From contig JAQUDJ010000005.1 in NCBI GenBank assembly GCA_028685755.1, positions 1 through 40,841 of the forward strand: 40,841 bases of DNA, in the 5' to 3' direction. The notes below the pieces were generated by a model, which did not search any database, was not told where the DNA came from, and was given only the letters and a program-made list of their open reading frames with translations. Both the position numbers and the translations under genes were made by a program. Positions 32,043 to 40,637 of this stretch are shown in pieces (within the stretch, counting starts at the first letter, position 1; every line of letters begins with the position of its first letter). The stretch is from Eubacteriales bacterium. GTDB taxonomy: Bacteria > Bacillota > Clostridia > Saccharofermentanales > UBA5734.

Positions 32043-32462
32043 ATCGAACCGGTAAAATTAGAATACAAAATTCAAGGCAACGACTTTATTAACGCCGGCG
32101 AAGCGTCAAGTGGCACAAAAAAGGCCCTAAATCGTTTGGGCGTTTCACCTGTTGCAGTTAAACGCGCGGCCATCGCCATGTACGAGGCCGAAATTAATGC
32201 TGTGATCCACGCCGGTGGCGGACAAGCGATTTCTGAAATTTATCCCGATCACATCGTGATCAAAATTATTGACCAAGGTCCAGGAATTCCGGATGTCAAT
32301 TTAGCGATGACAGAAGGCTGGTCCACTGCGCCAAACATTGCTCGCGAAATGGGCTTTGGTGCGGGCATGGGATTACCGAACATCAAAAAACATTCAGATG
32401 ATATGTCATTAGAAACAACGATTGGCAAAGGAACGACACTGACCATTACAGTTCGTTTTTAA
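32043..32462 (+). CDS. Anti-sigma-type GHKL kinase/ATPase; apparent AUC start
   Basis: 139 residues if begun at ATC 32043 (IEPVKLEYKIQGNDF...). The conserved N-terminus of this family starts here, yet no ATG, GTG or TTG exists in frame until TTG 32136, which would remove 31 residues. AAGGGGGAA at 32028-32036 is 8 nt before the ATC, as for a real start. ATP-binding boxes: N-box EAEINAVIHA, G1 DQGPGIPD, G2 GFGAGMGLPNIK, then GKGTTLTI. It is an RsbW/SpoIIAB-like serine kinase. In this operon it probably modifies or senses through the DRTGG/HydS-like partners. A sequencing error (ATC for ATG) is possible. Confidence 0.8.
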   Translation: MEPVKLEYKIQGNDFINAGEASSGTKKALNRLGVSPVAVKRAAIAMYEAEINAVIHAGGGQAISEIYPDHIVIKIIDQGPGIPDVNLAMTEGWSTAPNIAREMGFGAGMGLPNIKKHSDDMSLETTIGKGTTLTITVRF

Positions 32463-32477
32463 TATTGAGGTTTTATC

Positions 32478-33830
32478 ATGTCTAAACTCCACTCCGTTCA
32501 ACTGAACGAAGAAAAATGCGTCGGGTGCACAAACTGCATCAAGCGATGCCCCACACAAGCCATTCGCGTTCGCGACGGCAAAGCCCGAATCGATGAACTG
32601 CGTTGTATTGACTGTGGTGAATGTATCAAGGCTTGTCCGCACCATGCAAAAAGTGCCGTCATGGATCACTTGGAAGAGCTCTCAAAATATCGTTACACGA
32701 TTGCTTTGGCGGCCCCTTCACTTTACGCTCAGTTTGGCACCCCCGCAACACGTTGTATGGTGTTAGCAGCCCTCCGCAACATCGGCTTTGACGATGTGTA
32801 CGAAGTTGCGCTTGGCGCAGAGATTGTGACTCAAGGCACCAGAGAATATATGGATATTGCACGCAATGACAAGCGACTGCCATTGATTTCTTCAGCCTGC
32901 CCAGCAGTAGTCCGCGTGATCCAAGAAAAATACCCTGGCCTAATTGAAAATTTAGTCCCGTTTGACGCGCCAATGGAAGTGTCTGCAGCAATTGCCCGCA
33001 AGGAAACAATTGAAAAAACTAAATTCAAATCATCTGAAATTGGTATTTTCTTCATCAGCCCTTGCCCAGCTAAACGAACCGCAGTGACTAATCCAATCGG
33101 CGGACGACATTCAGAAATTGATGGTGTTATTTCTTTCGCCGAAGCTTACCCTCAAATTCTAGCGACCTTAGAAAACATGAATGCGGATGATATTTGTGAA
33201 TTTGAGAAGCGTATCGTAGCTGACTCATACGGCGTACGTTGGGGCGGTTCCGGCGGTGAAGCTGTTGGACTGCAAATCGAAAAATATCTAGCGGTTGATG
33301 GGATTTTGAATGTGGTGGGCATCTTAGAAGAGATCGAAAATGAACGGCTGCGTGATATTGATTTTATTGAAGCGAATTCTTGCATGGGAGGGTGCATTGG
33401 CGGTCCACTCACTGTTGCCAATCGCTATTCCGCAAAATCACGGCTCAACCGATATGTCAGAGAAGCAGAGGCCTATGAGCAGATGCATCCCGATGCAGTA
33501 TTTAAGGCGATCACTTGTGATATGAACGTTTGGGATCACCTGCCTGAACCGAACCGGGCCTTGCAATTAGATCCGAATATTCTCAAAGCACTTGAAAAAT
33601 ATGAACAGATGGAAAAAATTGCTCATGATTTACCGGGCCTAGACTGTGGAGCTTGCGGCGCACCGGATTGTTCAGCATTAGCTGAAGATATAGTACGAGG
33701 TTTTGCCACAGAAACAGATTGTATTTTCAAGTTAAAAGAACGAATTCGAAATGTAGTCGCCCAGATGAGTGACTTAGAAATTGAATTAAACAGACACTCA
33801 AAAGGCGGAGGCAATCATGAGCAAACATAA
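32478..33830 (+). CDS. Sensory [FeFe]-hydrogenase-like protein (HydS-like) with ferredoxin and C-terminal Fe-S domain
   Basis: 450 residues. N-terminal 2x4Fe-4S ferredoxin: C14/17/20/24 and C43/46/49/53. Then the H-cluster domain: SSACPAV (C141), SPCPAKR (C196), NSCMGGCIGG (C302, C306), so all four cluster-binding cysteines are kept. The proton-transfer cysteine of TSCCP is Ala140 here. The accessory GGG motif is partly kept. A third domain carries CGACGAPDC (C390, C393, C398) and C415 for another cluster, then a coiled tail. No PAS domain. The Ala substitution is known from sensory HydS of Thermotoga, so slow H2 sensing or redox signalling is more likely than turnover. Confidence 0.85.
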   Translation: MSKLHSVQLNEEKCVGCTNCIKRCPTQAIRVRDGKARIDELRCIDCGECIKACPHHAKSAVMDHLEELSKYRYTIALAAPSLYAQFGTPATRCMVLAALRNIGFDDVYEVALGAEIVTQGTREYMDIARNDKRLPLISSACPAVVRVIQEKYPGLIENLVPFDAPMEVSAAIARKETIEKTKFKSSEIGIFFISPCPAKRTAVTNPIGGRHSEIDGVISFAEAYPQILATLENMNADDICEFEKRIVADSYGVRWGGSGGEAVGLQIEKYLAVDGILNVVGILEEIENERLRDIDFIEANSCMGGCIGGPLTVANRYSAKSRLNRYVREAEAYEQMHPDAVFKAITCDMNVWDHLPEPNRALQLDPNILKALEKYEQMEKIAHDLPGLDCGACGAPDCSALAEDIVRGFATETDCIFKLKERIRNVVAQMSDLEIELNRHSKGGGNHEQT

Positions 33831-34158
33831 CCTCCAAGAAATCGCACAACAGTTGAATTTCGAAATTCGAGTTGGCGGCGGGTTGTCTGACAAAGTTGTT
33901 AAGAGTGGATATGCGTGCGATATGCTGAGCTGGGTGATGGCACATGCTCGAGCGACCGATATATGGATGACCATCCTCAATAGCATGAATGTAATTGCAG
34001 TTGCCGTGTTAACGGAGTGCGCCTGCGTATTACTCACTGAAAATGTTGACCTGCCAGAAGATGTTGCTAAACGAGCCCAAGAGAAAGAAATTATCGTTTT
34101 GCGTACGCCCTTATCGACTTATGAGGCCAGTGCAAAGCTGGCGGAATTTCTGCGCTAA
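33817..34158 (+). CDS. Second DRTGG-domain protein
   Basis: 113 residues, ATG with GGCGGAGG upstream, overlapping the HydS-like gene by 14 nt. DRTGG pattern: FEIRVGGGLSDKVVKSGYACDMLSW, CACVLLTENVDLPEDV, IIVLRTPLSTYEASAKLAEFL. It is diverged from the first copy at 31689; the pair may act as two ligand-binding partners. Overlap shows tight coupling to the HydS-like protein. Function beyond the module is unknown. Confidence 0.87.
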   Translation: MSKHNLQEIAQQLNFEIRVGGGLSDKVVKSGYACDMLSWVMAHARATDIWMTILNSMNVIAVAVLTECACVLLTENVDLPEDVAKRAQEKEIIVLRTPLSTYEASAKLAEFLR

Positions 34159-34159
34159 A

Positions 34160-34891
34160 ATGACGATTTGCCGATGTGATTTACATATCCATTCGGCGTT
34201 ATCACCTTGTTCTGATGCAGATATGACGCCAGGTAATATTGTAGGGATGGCCATGTTGGCAGGCTTTGATGTGATTGCAATTACAGACCATCAAACATGT
34301 GGCAACTGTGCAGCGGCAATTGCATTATCTGAATCCGTTAATGGCCCACTTGTGATCCCTGGAATTGAAGTCGAATCAAGCGAAGAAATTCATCTCGTAT
34401 GCTTGTTCCCTGATTTAATAACAGCAAATCTCATGGAAAAACGAATTCAGGATGGTCTGTTGCCAATTAAAAATCGCCCAGAAATTTTTGGTGAACAGCT
34501 TTTATTTAATGACGATGACGAATGTGTTGGCCATGAAGATCGTTTACTGTTGCAAGCATGCCAGTTATCGTGTGATGAAATTGCGCGCGATGTGTTAGCC
34601 CTCGGGGGTGTTTGCATACCTGCCCATATTGATCGCCAAGCTAATAGCATCATATCAACATTGGGTGCTATTCCAGAAGATTTTCCAACGGTATGGATTG
34701 AACTTTCAAAACAGGTTGATCCGACGCAGTATCTTGCAAAAAAGCCTGAATTAGCGCGGTTTAACTATCTTGTTAGCTCCGACTCACATCATTTATTATC
34801 GATCGAAGAACCCGGATGGCCACTTGAAATTCAACCATGGGAGAGTCCGGAAGACGGCCGTCGCCACGTGTTAATTGCCTTGCGACCCTGA
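34160..34891 (+). CDS. PHP-domain phosphoesterase
   Basis: 243 residues from ATG 34160, 1 nt after the previous stop; the longer frame from 34043 reads through that gene out of frame. PHP motifs: CDLHIHSALSPCSD (HxH), VIAITDHQTCGN (D-H), IPGIEVESSEEIHL (E...H), CIPAHIDRQ, and SSDSHHLLS (DxH). These metal-dependent enzymes cleave phosphoesters, for example histidinol-phosphate or 3'-nucleotides. Constant presence in these DRTGG/hydrogenase clusters suggests a turnover enzyme for the signal or a phosphoprotein phosphatase; that is inference. Confidence 0.87.
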   Translation: MTICRCDLHIHSALSPCSDADMTPGNIVGMAMLAGFDVIAITDHQTCGNCAAAIALSESVNGPLVIPGIEVESSEEIHLVCLFPDLITANLMEKRIQDGLLPIKNRPEIFGEQLLFNDDDECVGHEDRLLLQACQLSCDEIARDVLALGGVCIPAHIDRQANSIISTLGAIPEDFPTVWIELSKQVDPTQYLAKKPELARFNYLVSSDSHHLLSIEEPGWPLEIQPWESPEDGRRHVLIALRP

Positions 34892-34909
34892 CAAAACCGA
34901 TGTTATAAT
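34880..34909 (+). promoter_or_regulatory. Internal promoter before the GHKL ATPase gene
   Basis: TTGCGA at 34880-34885, extended -10 TGTTATAAT with TATAAT at 34904-34909, 18-bp spacer. It sits across the end of the PHP gene and could express the last gene(s) separately. Confidence 0.6.
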
Positions 34910-34937
34910 GATTTGATTCGACCCTTCGGAGTGTTGC

Positions 34938-35495
34938 ATGCGTGATCTTTCTCTACATTTGATGGATATTGTTCAAAATTCAGTCAAAGCGAAAGCGAGT
35001 GAAATCGAAATTTTGATTGAAGTGTCCCCAGAAACGGATCAAATGATTATTTTTGTGGGTGACAACGGCAGCGGCATGCAACCTGATATGGTCGAAAAAG
35101 TCCAAGATCCGTTTGTGACCTCACGGACAACCCGGTCAGTCGGTTTGGGTATACCCTTACTCAAAGAACTTTGCGAATTAACCGGTGGACAGTTGCAGCT
35201 AGCATCAACTTTAGGTGTTGGTACGCGATTAACAGCCATTCTAGGTCTTAGTAGTATTGACCGTCTGCCACTTGGCGCAATTGGCGATACAATGATGGTC
35301 CTAATCTCTGCCGATCCAAGCCTAAACTATACGTTGGCTTTTCGTGCGCCGGGTCGCTTTTTTGAACTCCGTCTCCAAGACGTCAGGGCAGAAATCCCAG
35401 ATTTACCACTTGATGAGCCATCTGTTTTACAATGGCTAAAGGAATATATTGCCGAACAGCAACAGGCTGTCTTTACCAGTTATTTAGACGAATAG
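34938..35495 (+). CDS. GHKL-type ATP-binding protein
   Basis: 185 residues, ATG after CGGAG. HATPase boxes: LMDIVQNSVKAKASEIEI (N-box), FVGDNGSGM (G1), VGLGIPLLKELCEL (G2) and GVGTRLTA (G3). The C-terminal ~80 residues are a small unidentified part. It differs in type from the anti-sigma-like protein at 32043: this one resembles the catalytic domain of histidine kinases without a receiver or HisKA part. Last gene of the module, driven also by its own promoter. Confidence 0.87.
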   Translation: MRDLSLHLMDIVQNSVKAKASEIEILIEVSPETDQMIIFVGDNGSGMQPDMVEKVQDPFVTSRTTRSVGLGIPLLKELCELTGGQLQLASTLGVGTRLTAILGLSSIDRLPLGAIGDTMMVLISADPSLNYTLAFRAPGRFFELRLQDVRAEIPDLPLDEPSVLQWLKEYIAEQQQAVFTSYLDE

Positions 35496-35512
35496 ACGCT
35501 TAAGGAGACTTC

Positions 35513-36259
35513 ATGAATCTACTCTTGACATTAGAATCAATGAAATTTTACAAAATTAAACACGAACGTTTCATTCAAGTTGCGTTCGTCCTCCTTTATC
35601 TGATTAACCTCGCCCCATTTTTATTGCCAATTGGCGATCCTGATTTTTCAGTTTATATGACAGCATTTGAAAAGTTATTGACTGATCCTGCAGGACCGAT
35701 TCCGATGCCTTCTGTTGGCAATTTGATCATGATGGGTATGGTTATCGTCGCAAGCGCAATCAATTTATTAGTAACGATCGCCTATGCGGCGCTGATGGTC
35801 GGTGAGCATGCACAGATGAGCGGCAAATTGATCCTCAAAGCCTTTTTAAAAGGCCTACCGCAACTTTTGTTGTTAACTGTATTAATGATTGTTCCCTTGT
35901 TGCTTTCATCTTTGTTGCTGATGATTCCTGTCTTGTATTTTGTTTCAAATTTCTATTTATTGCCCCTTTTGCTTTTATCCGATGGTAACAAGTTGACTGA
36001 TGCCATGCAGAACAGTATTAAAATGACCAAGGGTTTCAAAATCATGATTCTCTTGCAAATGTTTTTCTTATCGATTTTTCTTTCATTACCGGAATCGTTA
36101 ATCTTGTCATTTTTACCTGTAAGTTTTATTACATCCGTTTTGATTCCCCAGTTTTTTATCGTTTTACAGACTTTTTCTCAAGGCCGATTAATGGGTATCT
36201 ATTATCTTTTCCTTGTAAAAAAAGTTCCCGTTATGATACCATCGAAACCACAGAAATAA
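35513..36259 (+). CDS. Polytopic membrane protein of unknown function
   Basis: 248 residues, ATG after AAGGAGAC. About five or six transmembrane helices: residues ~22-40, ~70-92, two in 110-145, ~150-160 and ~178-215. Between helices it has DGNKLTDAMQNSIKMTKG, a charged amphipathic loop seen in DUF975 and related membrane proteins. I cannot assign a function. It is 17 nt after the GHKL gene and 42 nt before the Lrp gene, probably part of the downstream transcript from 34880. Confidence 0.75.
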   Translation: MNLLLTLESMKFYKIKHERFIQVAFVLLYLINLAPFLLPIGDPDFSVYMTAFEKLLTDPAGPIPMPSVGNLIMMGMVIVASAINLLVTIAYAALMVGEHAQMSGKLILKAFLKGLPQLLLLTVLMIVPLLLSSLLLMIPVLYFVSNFYLLPLLLLSDGNKLTDAMQNSIKMTKGFKIMILLQMFFLSIFLSLPESLILSFLPVSFITSVLIPQFFIVLQTFSQGRLMGIYYLFLVKKVPVMIPSKPQK

Positions 36260-36301
36260 GTCCATAATTGTTGATTTCATGCACATTCAGGAGGTAAAAC
36301 A

Positions 36302-36790
36302 ATGAAAAATATTGAAGAAATCTTAAGTTTACTTGAAAAGAATGCCAAACTGACCGCTGCAGAAATCGCCGTGATGACAGATAGTCCGATTGCCGAAGTC
36401 GAAAAGATAATTGCTGATTTAGAAGCTCAACATATTATTTTAGGATACGGTGCATTGGTTAATTGGGAAAAGACCACTGCTTCACCTGTTACAGCGCTGA
36501 TCGAAGTTCGAGTCACCCCGCAACGCGGCCAAGGCTTTGATAATATTGCACAACGAATTTATCGCCATAGCCAGGTGCAATCCTGTTATCTCATGTCGGG
36601 CGGTTTTGATCTGATGGTCATAATCGAAGATAAGAGCCTAAAAGAAGTGGCTATGTTCGTCTCAGAAAAAATTGCCCCGCTTGAATCCGTCATATCAACA
36701 CAAACGCACTTTATTTTGAAAAAATACAAAATGAATGGGACAGAGTTTGCTTCTAAAGATGAAGATAATCGGGAGGCGATTGTCTTATGA
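36302..36790 (+). CDS. Lrp/AsnC-family transcriptional regulator
   Basis: 162 residues, ATG after AGGAGG. N-terminal helix-turn-helix (NAKLTAAEIAVMTDSPIAEVEKII), then ILGYGALVNWEK, and a RAM/AsnC ligand-binding domain with ALIEVRVTP and CYLMSGGFDLMVIIED. It overlaps the aminotransferase by 4 nt (ATGA). In Bacillota, this Lrp-aminotransferase pair is frequent, so it probably senses an amino acid and controls its partner and itself. Confidence 0.92.
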   Translation: MKNIEEILSLLEKNAKLTAAEIAVMTDSPIAEVEKIIADLEAQHIILGYGALVNWEKTTASPVTALIEVRVTPQRGQGFDNIAQRIYRHSQVQSCYLMSGGFDLMVIIEDKSLKEVAMFVSEKIAPLESVISTQTHFILKKYKMNGTEFASKDEDNREAIVL

Positions 36791-37965
36791 ATTTAGAATC
36801 ATTTCTGTCTGAAAGAGCGAAGGCGATTCCGCCATCAGCGATTCGCCGCTTTTTCGACATGGCTAATGAGCTCAAGGGTCAAGTCATATCCCTTTCAATC
36901 GGGGAACCTGACTTTGTCACCCCTTGGGGCATTCGAGAAGCTGGAATTTTCTCGCTTGAGCAGGGCAATACGCATTATTCACCCAATCAAGGCTTTATTG
37001 AACTGCGCGAAGCGATAACTGTCTATTTAAAAAAACGCTTCAAATTATCCTATCAGCCTAAATCAGAGGTCATTGTCACAGTTGGCGGCAGTGAAGCGAT
37101 CGATATTGCGGTTCGTGCCGTTTTAAATCCTGGTGATGAAGTCATTATCCCTGAGCCTTGCTTCGTCGCATACAAAAGTTGCGTATTAATGTCTGGCGGT
37201 GTACCGGTGACAATCGCTACACGGGCTGAAGACAACTTTGTCTTACTACCAGAACAGCTTAAAGCAGCAATTACCCCCAAAACAAAACTGATTATGCTTG
37301 GTTATCCAAACAATCCTACCGGTGCTGTCATGAGTCGCGAACAATTACAGGCTGTCGTTGATGTAATCAAAGATTTGCCGATTCTTGTGATGTCAGATGA
37401 GTTATATGGCGAACTAACATACGAACCTGCTGACCATTGCTCAATCGCCGAGCTTGATGGGATGATCGATCGCACGATTTTAATTGGTGGTTTTTCCAAA
37501 GCCTTTGCGATGACCGGTTGGCGAATCGGCTATGTTTGTGGCCCGGATACGCTTTTAGCCGCGATGAACAAAATTCATCAATATATCATTATGAGTTCTC
37601 CGACCACCGCGCAAGAGGCCGCGATTGAGGCCTTGCGACATAGCCATGATCACGTCGAACCGATGCGCCAAGAATATAATCGTCGCCGTCGTTTTGTGGT
37701 GCATGCATGTAACGAAATGGGTCTCGCATGTTTTGAGCCACTCGGTGCATTTTATGCATTCCCCAATATCAGCATCACGGGGCTGTCCTCTAATGAATTT
37801 TGCGAAAGATTCTTACAAGAAGAAAAAGTTGCAATCGTACCAGGCACTGCCTTTGGCGAATGTGGAGAAGGTTTTGTCCGGATTAGCTATGCATCTTCGA
37901 TGGACAATATCCGTGAAGCCATGGTTCGTTTAAAACGATTTGTTGAAAGGAACCGTCCAAAATGA
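36787..37965 (+). CDS. Class I/II pyridoxal-phosphate aminotransferase
   Basis: 392 residues. Fold-I PLP enzyme: SIGEPDFVTP near residue 37, NTHYSPNQGFIELREAI, YPNNPTGA (Asn176 area), SDELYGELTY, and PLP-binding lysine K238 in GGFSKAFAMTGWRIGY; arginine for the substrate carboxylate in FVRISYASS. It belongs to the aspartate/aromatic subgroup (PatA-like); the substrate is not fixed. Coupled to the Lrp gene before it and overlapping prfB by 4 nt after it. Confidence 0.92.
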   Translation: MNLESFLSERAKAIPPSAIRRFFDMANELKGQVISLSIGEPDFVTPWGIREAGIFSLEQGNTHYSPNQGFIELREAITVYLKKRFKLSYQPKSEVIVTVGGSEAIDIAVRAVLNPGDEVIIPEPCFVAYKSCVLMSGGVPVTIATRAEDNFVLLPEQLKAAITPKTKLIMLGYPNNPTGAVMSREQLQAVVDVIKDLPILVMSDELYGELTYEPADHCSIAELDGMIDRTILIGGFSKAFAMTGWRIGYVCGPDTLLAAMNKIHQYIIMSSPTTAQEAAIEALRHSHDHVEPMRQEYNRRRRFVVHACNEMGLACFEPLGAFYAFPNISITGLSSNEFCERFLQEEKVAIVPGTAFGECGEGFVRISYASSMDNIREAMVRLKRFVERNRPK

Positions 37966-39071
37966 TTGAATACGACCAGTACCGTCAGGAGCTTGGCCAG
38001 TTTACTGAAAAACTGGACCAGCTGCGGCTGGCCTTGCACATTGACCATGTTAAAGATGAAATTGGTGAACTCGAAGCTCGTGCCCAGGAACCTGGTTTCT
38101 GGGATGATGTTGAGCGCGCCCAAAAAATCCAAACAAAAGTGAAGCATTTACAGAAAAAAGTCGATCGATTCAACGGCTTACATCAGGAGTATGAGGACCT
38201 TGAAATCCTCTGCGAATTAGGTTCAGAAGTAGATGATCCAGAAATTGCAGTCGAAGTTGGGGCGAATCTTACAAAATTTCGCGATGACTTTGAACAAATG
38301 CGATTAGAGACATTGTTTACCGGCGAATATGACGATAGCAATGCAATTTTAACATTGCATGCTGGTGCAGGTGGCACTGAAGCCCAAGATTGGTGTGAAA
38401 TGCTCTATCGTATGTACACACGTTGGGCGGAAGCACACGGTTTTGAAGTCAAATTGCTCGATATGCTGGATGGTGACGAAGCTGGGCTAAAAAGCGTTTC
38501 GTTTATGCTTAATGGCGATAATGCTTATGGCTATATGAAATCTGAAATTGGCGTCCATCGTTTAGTTCGTATTTCTCCATTTGACTCATCTGGTCGCCGC
38601 CACACATCATTTGCCTCACTAGAAGTTTTGCCGGAACTGGATGATTCAATCAAAATTGAAATCAATTCTGAAGATTTAAGAGTAGATACCTATCGATCTT
38701 CAGGCGCCGGTGGGCAGCACGTCAACAAAACAGAATCGGCTATTCGGATCACGCATATTCCAACTGGCTGTGTTGTTTCCTGCCAAACTCAACGTTCACA
38801 AATTCAAAACCGCGAAACCGCGATGAATATGTTGAAGTCCAAACTGTTCGCTTTAGCTCGCGCCGCGCAAATGGATCATATTGAAGACTTAAAGGGTAAT
38901 CAGATGGCGATCGCTTGGGGTAGCCAGATTAGATCATATGTTTTTTGCCCCTACACCATGGTAAAAGATACGCGGACCGGATTTGAGGTCATTGACGTTG
39001 ATGGTGTAATGGATGGCAATTTAGATGGCTTTATCAACGCCTATCTCTCTGGTATGAAAGCCGAAAAATAA
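37962..39071 (+). CDS. prfB: Peptide chain release factor 2, no programmed frameshift
   Basis: 369 residues in one uninterrupted frame. RF2 marks: SPF tripeptide at 205-207 (stop-codon reading) and GGQ at 250-252 in SSGAGGQHVNKTESA for peptide release. It recognises UGA and UAA. In many bacteria, an in-frame UGA near codon 25 needs a +1 shift; here that position reads LRLALHIDH without stop, so autoregulation by frameshifting is absent. ATG overlaps the aminotransferase stop. Confidence 0.95.
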   Translation: MIEYDQYRQELGQFTEKLDQLRLALHIDHVKDEIGELEARAQEPGFWDDVERAQKIQTKVKHLQKKVDRFNGLHQEYEDLEILCELGSEVDDPEIAVEVGANLTKFRDDFEQMRLETLFTGEYDDSNAILTLHAGAGGTEAQDWCEMLYRMYTRWAEAHGFEVKLLDMLDGDEAGLKSVSFMLNGDNAYGYMKSEIGVHRLVRISPFDSSGRRHTSFASLEVLPELDDSIKIEINSEDLRVDTYRSSGAGGQHVNKTESAIRITHIPTGCVVSCQTQRSQIQNRETAMNMLKSKLFALARAAQMDHIEDLKGNQMAIAWGSQIRSYVFCPYTMVKDTRTGFEVIDVDGVMDGNLDGFINAYLSGMKAEK

Positions 39072-39907
39072 TGACATTTGATCGACCGAATGTACAAAAC
39101 GCCTGGGACCGCCTTGAAAAAGTATTGTTACCTTTGCAAAAAGTGGCAATTGCTTGTTCAGGCGGTGTTGATAGTACCGTTCTGGCAGTTGCAGCGTCAA
39201 AAATCCTTGGTTTTGATCAGGTTTTACTGCTCACCGCTGAAGCACCGATGGTGCCAGAATCTGACCGACAAGATGCTTCGGAATTAGCACATTTAACAGG
39301 CGCGACCCATTTTATCGTAACGTTACCCGTGACGATACTTGATCAACCGCCCTTTTCGACAAATCCACCGGATCGTTGCTATCACTGCAAGAAAATTATT
39401 TTCAAGACGCTTATCGAACAAGCCATCCAACTCGGATTCCGACAATTATGTGATGGTACCAATGCCGATGATCTTGGCGAATATCGGCCAGGGCTTCAGG
39501 CTTTGCATGAACTTCAGGTGATTAGTCCGTTAGCAGCTGCAGGCTTGACTAAATCCGAAATCAGAGAACTTGGCCAAACCTTATGCCCTGATTACGCAGC
39601 AAAACCAGCCATGGCTTGTTTAGCAACACGAATACCAACTTATACGCCTGTCACGTTAGCCGCAATGCAACGCATCGACCTTGCAGAACAACTACTACGG
39701 CAAAAAGGCTTGCATCAAGTTCGAGTACGTGATCATGGTGGCTTAGCCCGTGTTGAACTTGATGCCGAGTTACTCAATAATGGACTTGACGCACAATTCA
39801 TTCATGAGTTGCGCGACATTCTAGTAACGGTTGGCTTTACGTACAGTACAATTGACTTAAATGGTTATCGATCTGGCAGTATGAATCCGGAATCCTTAAA
39901 GGACTGA
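39071..39907 (+). CDS. larE: LarE, sulfur transferase for the nickel-pincer cofactor (Fe-S type)
   Basis: 278 residues. PP-loop ATP pyrophosphatase motif SGGVDS at 30-35. DGTNADDLGEYRPGLQAL follows. Three cysteines, C103 and C106 in DRCYHCKK and C183 in AMACLATRIPTY, match the LarE type of Thermotoga and methanogens that carries a 4Fe-4S cluster and recycles sulfur, rather than the single-Cys sacrificial type. It sulfurates the pyridinium dicarboxylate carrier made by LarB. The start overlaps the prfB stop by 1 nt. Confidence 0.9.
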   Translation: MTFDRPNVQNAWDRLEKVLLPLQKVAIACSGGVDSTVLAVAASKILGFDQVLLLTAEAPMVPESDRQDASELAHLTGATHFIVTLPVTILDQPPFSTNPPDRCYHCKKIIFKTLIEQAIQLGFRQLCDGTNADDLGEYRPGLQALHELQVISPLAAAGLTKSEIRELGQTLCPDYAAKPAMACLATRIPTYTPVTLAAMQRIDLAEQLLRQKGLHQVRVRDHGGLARVELDAELLNNGLDAQFIHELRDILVTVGFTYSTIDLNGYRSGSMNPESLKD

Positions 39908-39932
39908 TTTTTACAAACAGGAGGCGGTTAAT

Positions 39933-40637
39933 ATGTCGATTCAAGATCACTATGAAGACCTTGGTTTTGCCAAGATTGACCACTCCCGTAAAGCCCGAAA
40001 CGGCTTTTCCGAGGTCGTTTTTTGTGAAGGGAAGACCCCGGATCAAGTCACACAAATTGCGCAGAGTATTTTGAAGCATCAAGACAATTTACTGGCGACA
40101 CGAGCTGATGCTGCTCACTTTGCAGCAGTATTAGCAATCGCTTCAGATGCCAGTTATGATGAACGTGCTCGTGTAATCAGCGTAATACGCTATCCGATTA
40201 CTCAGATTGGGATAGTAGCCGTCGTATCTGCAGGAACTGCTGATCAACCGGTAGCTGAAGAAGCTGCCCTAACTGCTGAGGCCTTAGGTTGCCACGTTAA
40301 TCGTTTTTCAGATGTCGGCGTTGCAGGGATCCACCGATTAATGGCTGTTATCGACGATATTCGTCGAGCAGACGTCATTATTGCAGTTGCTGGCATGGAG
40401 GGGGCTTTAGTTAGCGTTTTAGGTGGCCTTGTTGACATACCTGTTCTCGCAGTACCCTCTGGTATCGGCTATGGTGCCAATTTTGGTGGTGTGACTACGC
40501 TTTTAGCCATGATTAATTCGTGTGCGAGTGGTGTCGCAGTACACAATATCGGCAATGGATTTGGTGCTGGGTATATGGCTGCAACAATTTGTCGGCAAAT
40601 CGATCGCCGGATACGTGAAGCGAAAGGTGAACAATGA
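39933..40637 (+). CDS. larB: LarB, pyridinium-3,5-dicarboxylate mononucleotide synthase
   Basis: 234 residues, ATG after AGGAGGCGG. AIR-carboxylase-like C-terminal half: VVSAGTADQPVAEEAALTAE, RFSDVGVAGIHRL, VAGMEGALVSVLGGLVDIPV, PSGIGYGANFGGVTTLL and NIGNGFGAG. The N-terminal part has EVVFCEGKTPDQV and LATRADAAH. It carboxylates and hydrolyses nicotinic acid adenine dinucleotide in NPN cofactor synthesis. Lies between larE (25-nt gap) and larC (4-nt overlap). Confidence 0.94.
   Translation: MSIQDHYEDLGFAKIDHSRKARNGFSEVVFCEGKTPDQVTQIAQSILKHQDNLLATRADAAHFAAVLAIASDASYDERARVISVIRYPITQIGIVAVVSAGTADQPVAEEAALTAEALGCHVNRFSDVGVAGIHRLMAVIDDIRRADVIIAVAGMEGALVSVLGGLVDIPVLAVPSGIGYGANFGGVTTLLAMINSCASGVAVHNIGNGFGAGYMAATICRQIDRRIREAKGEQ

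Noticed and set aside
34043-34159. N-terminal extension of the PHP protein
   Set aside because: It reads an alternative frame of the second DRTGG gene; the PHP motif begins right after ATG 34160.
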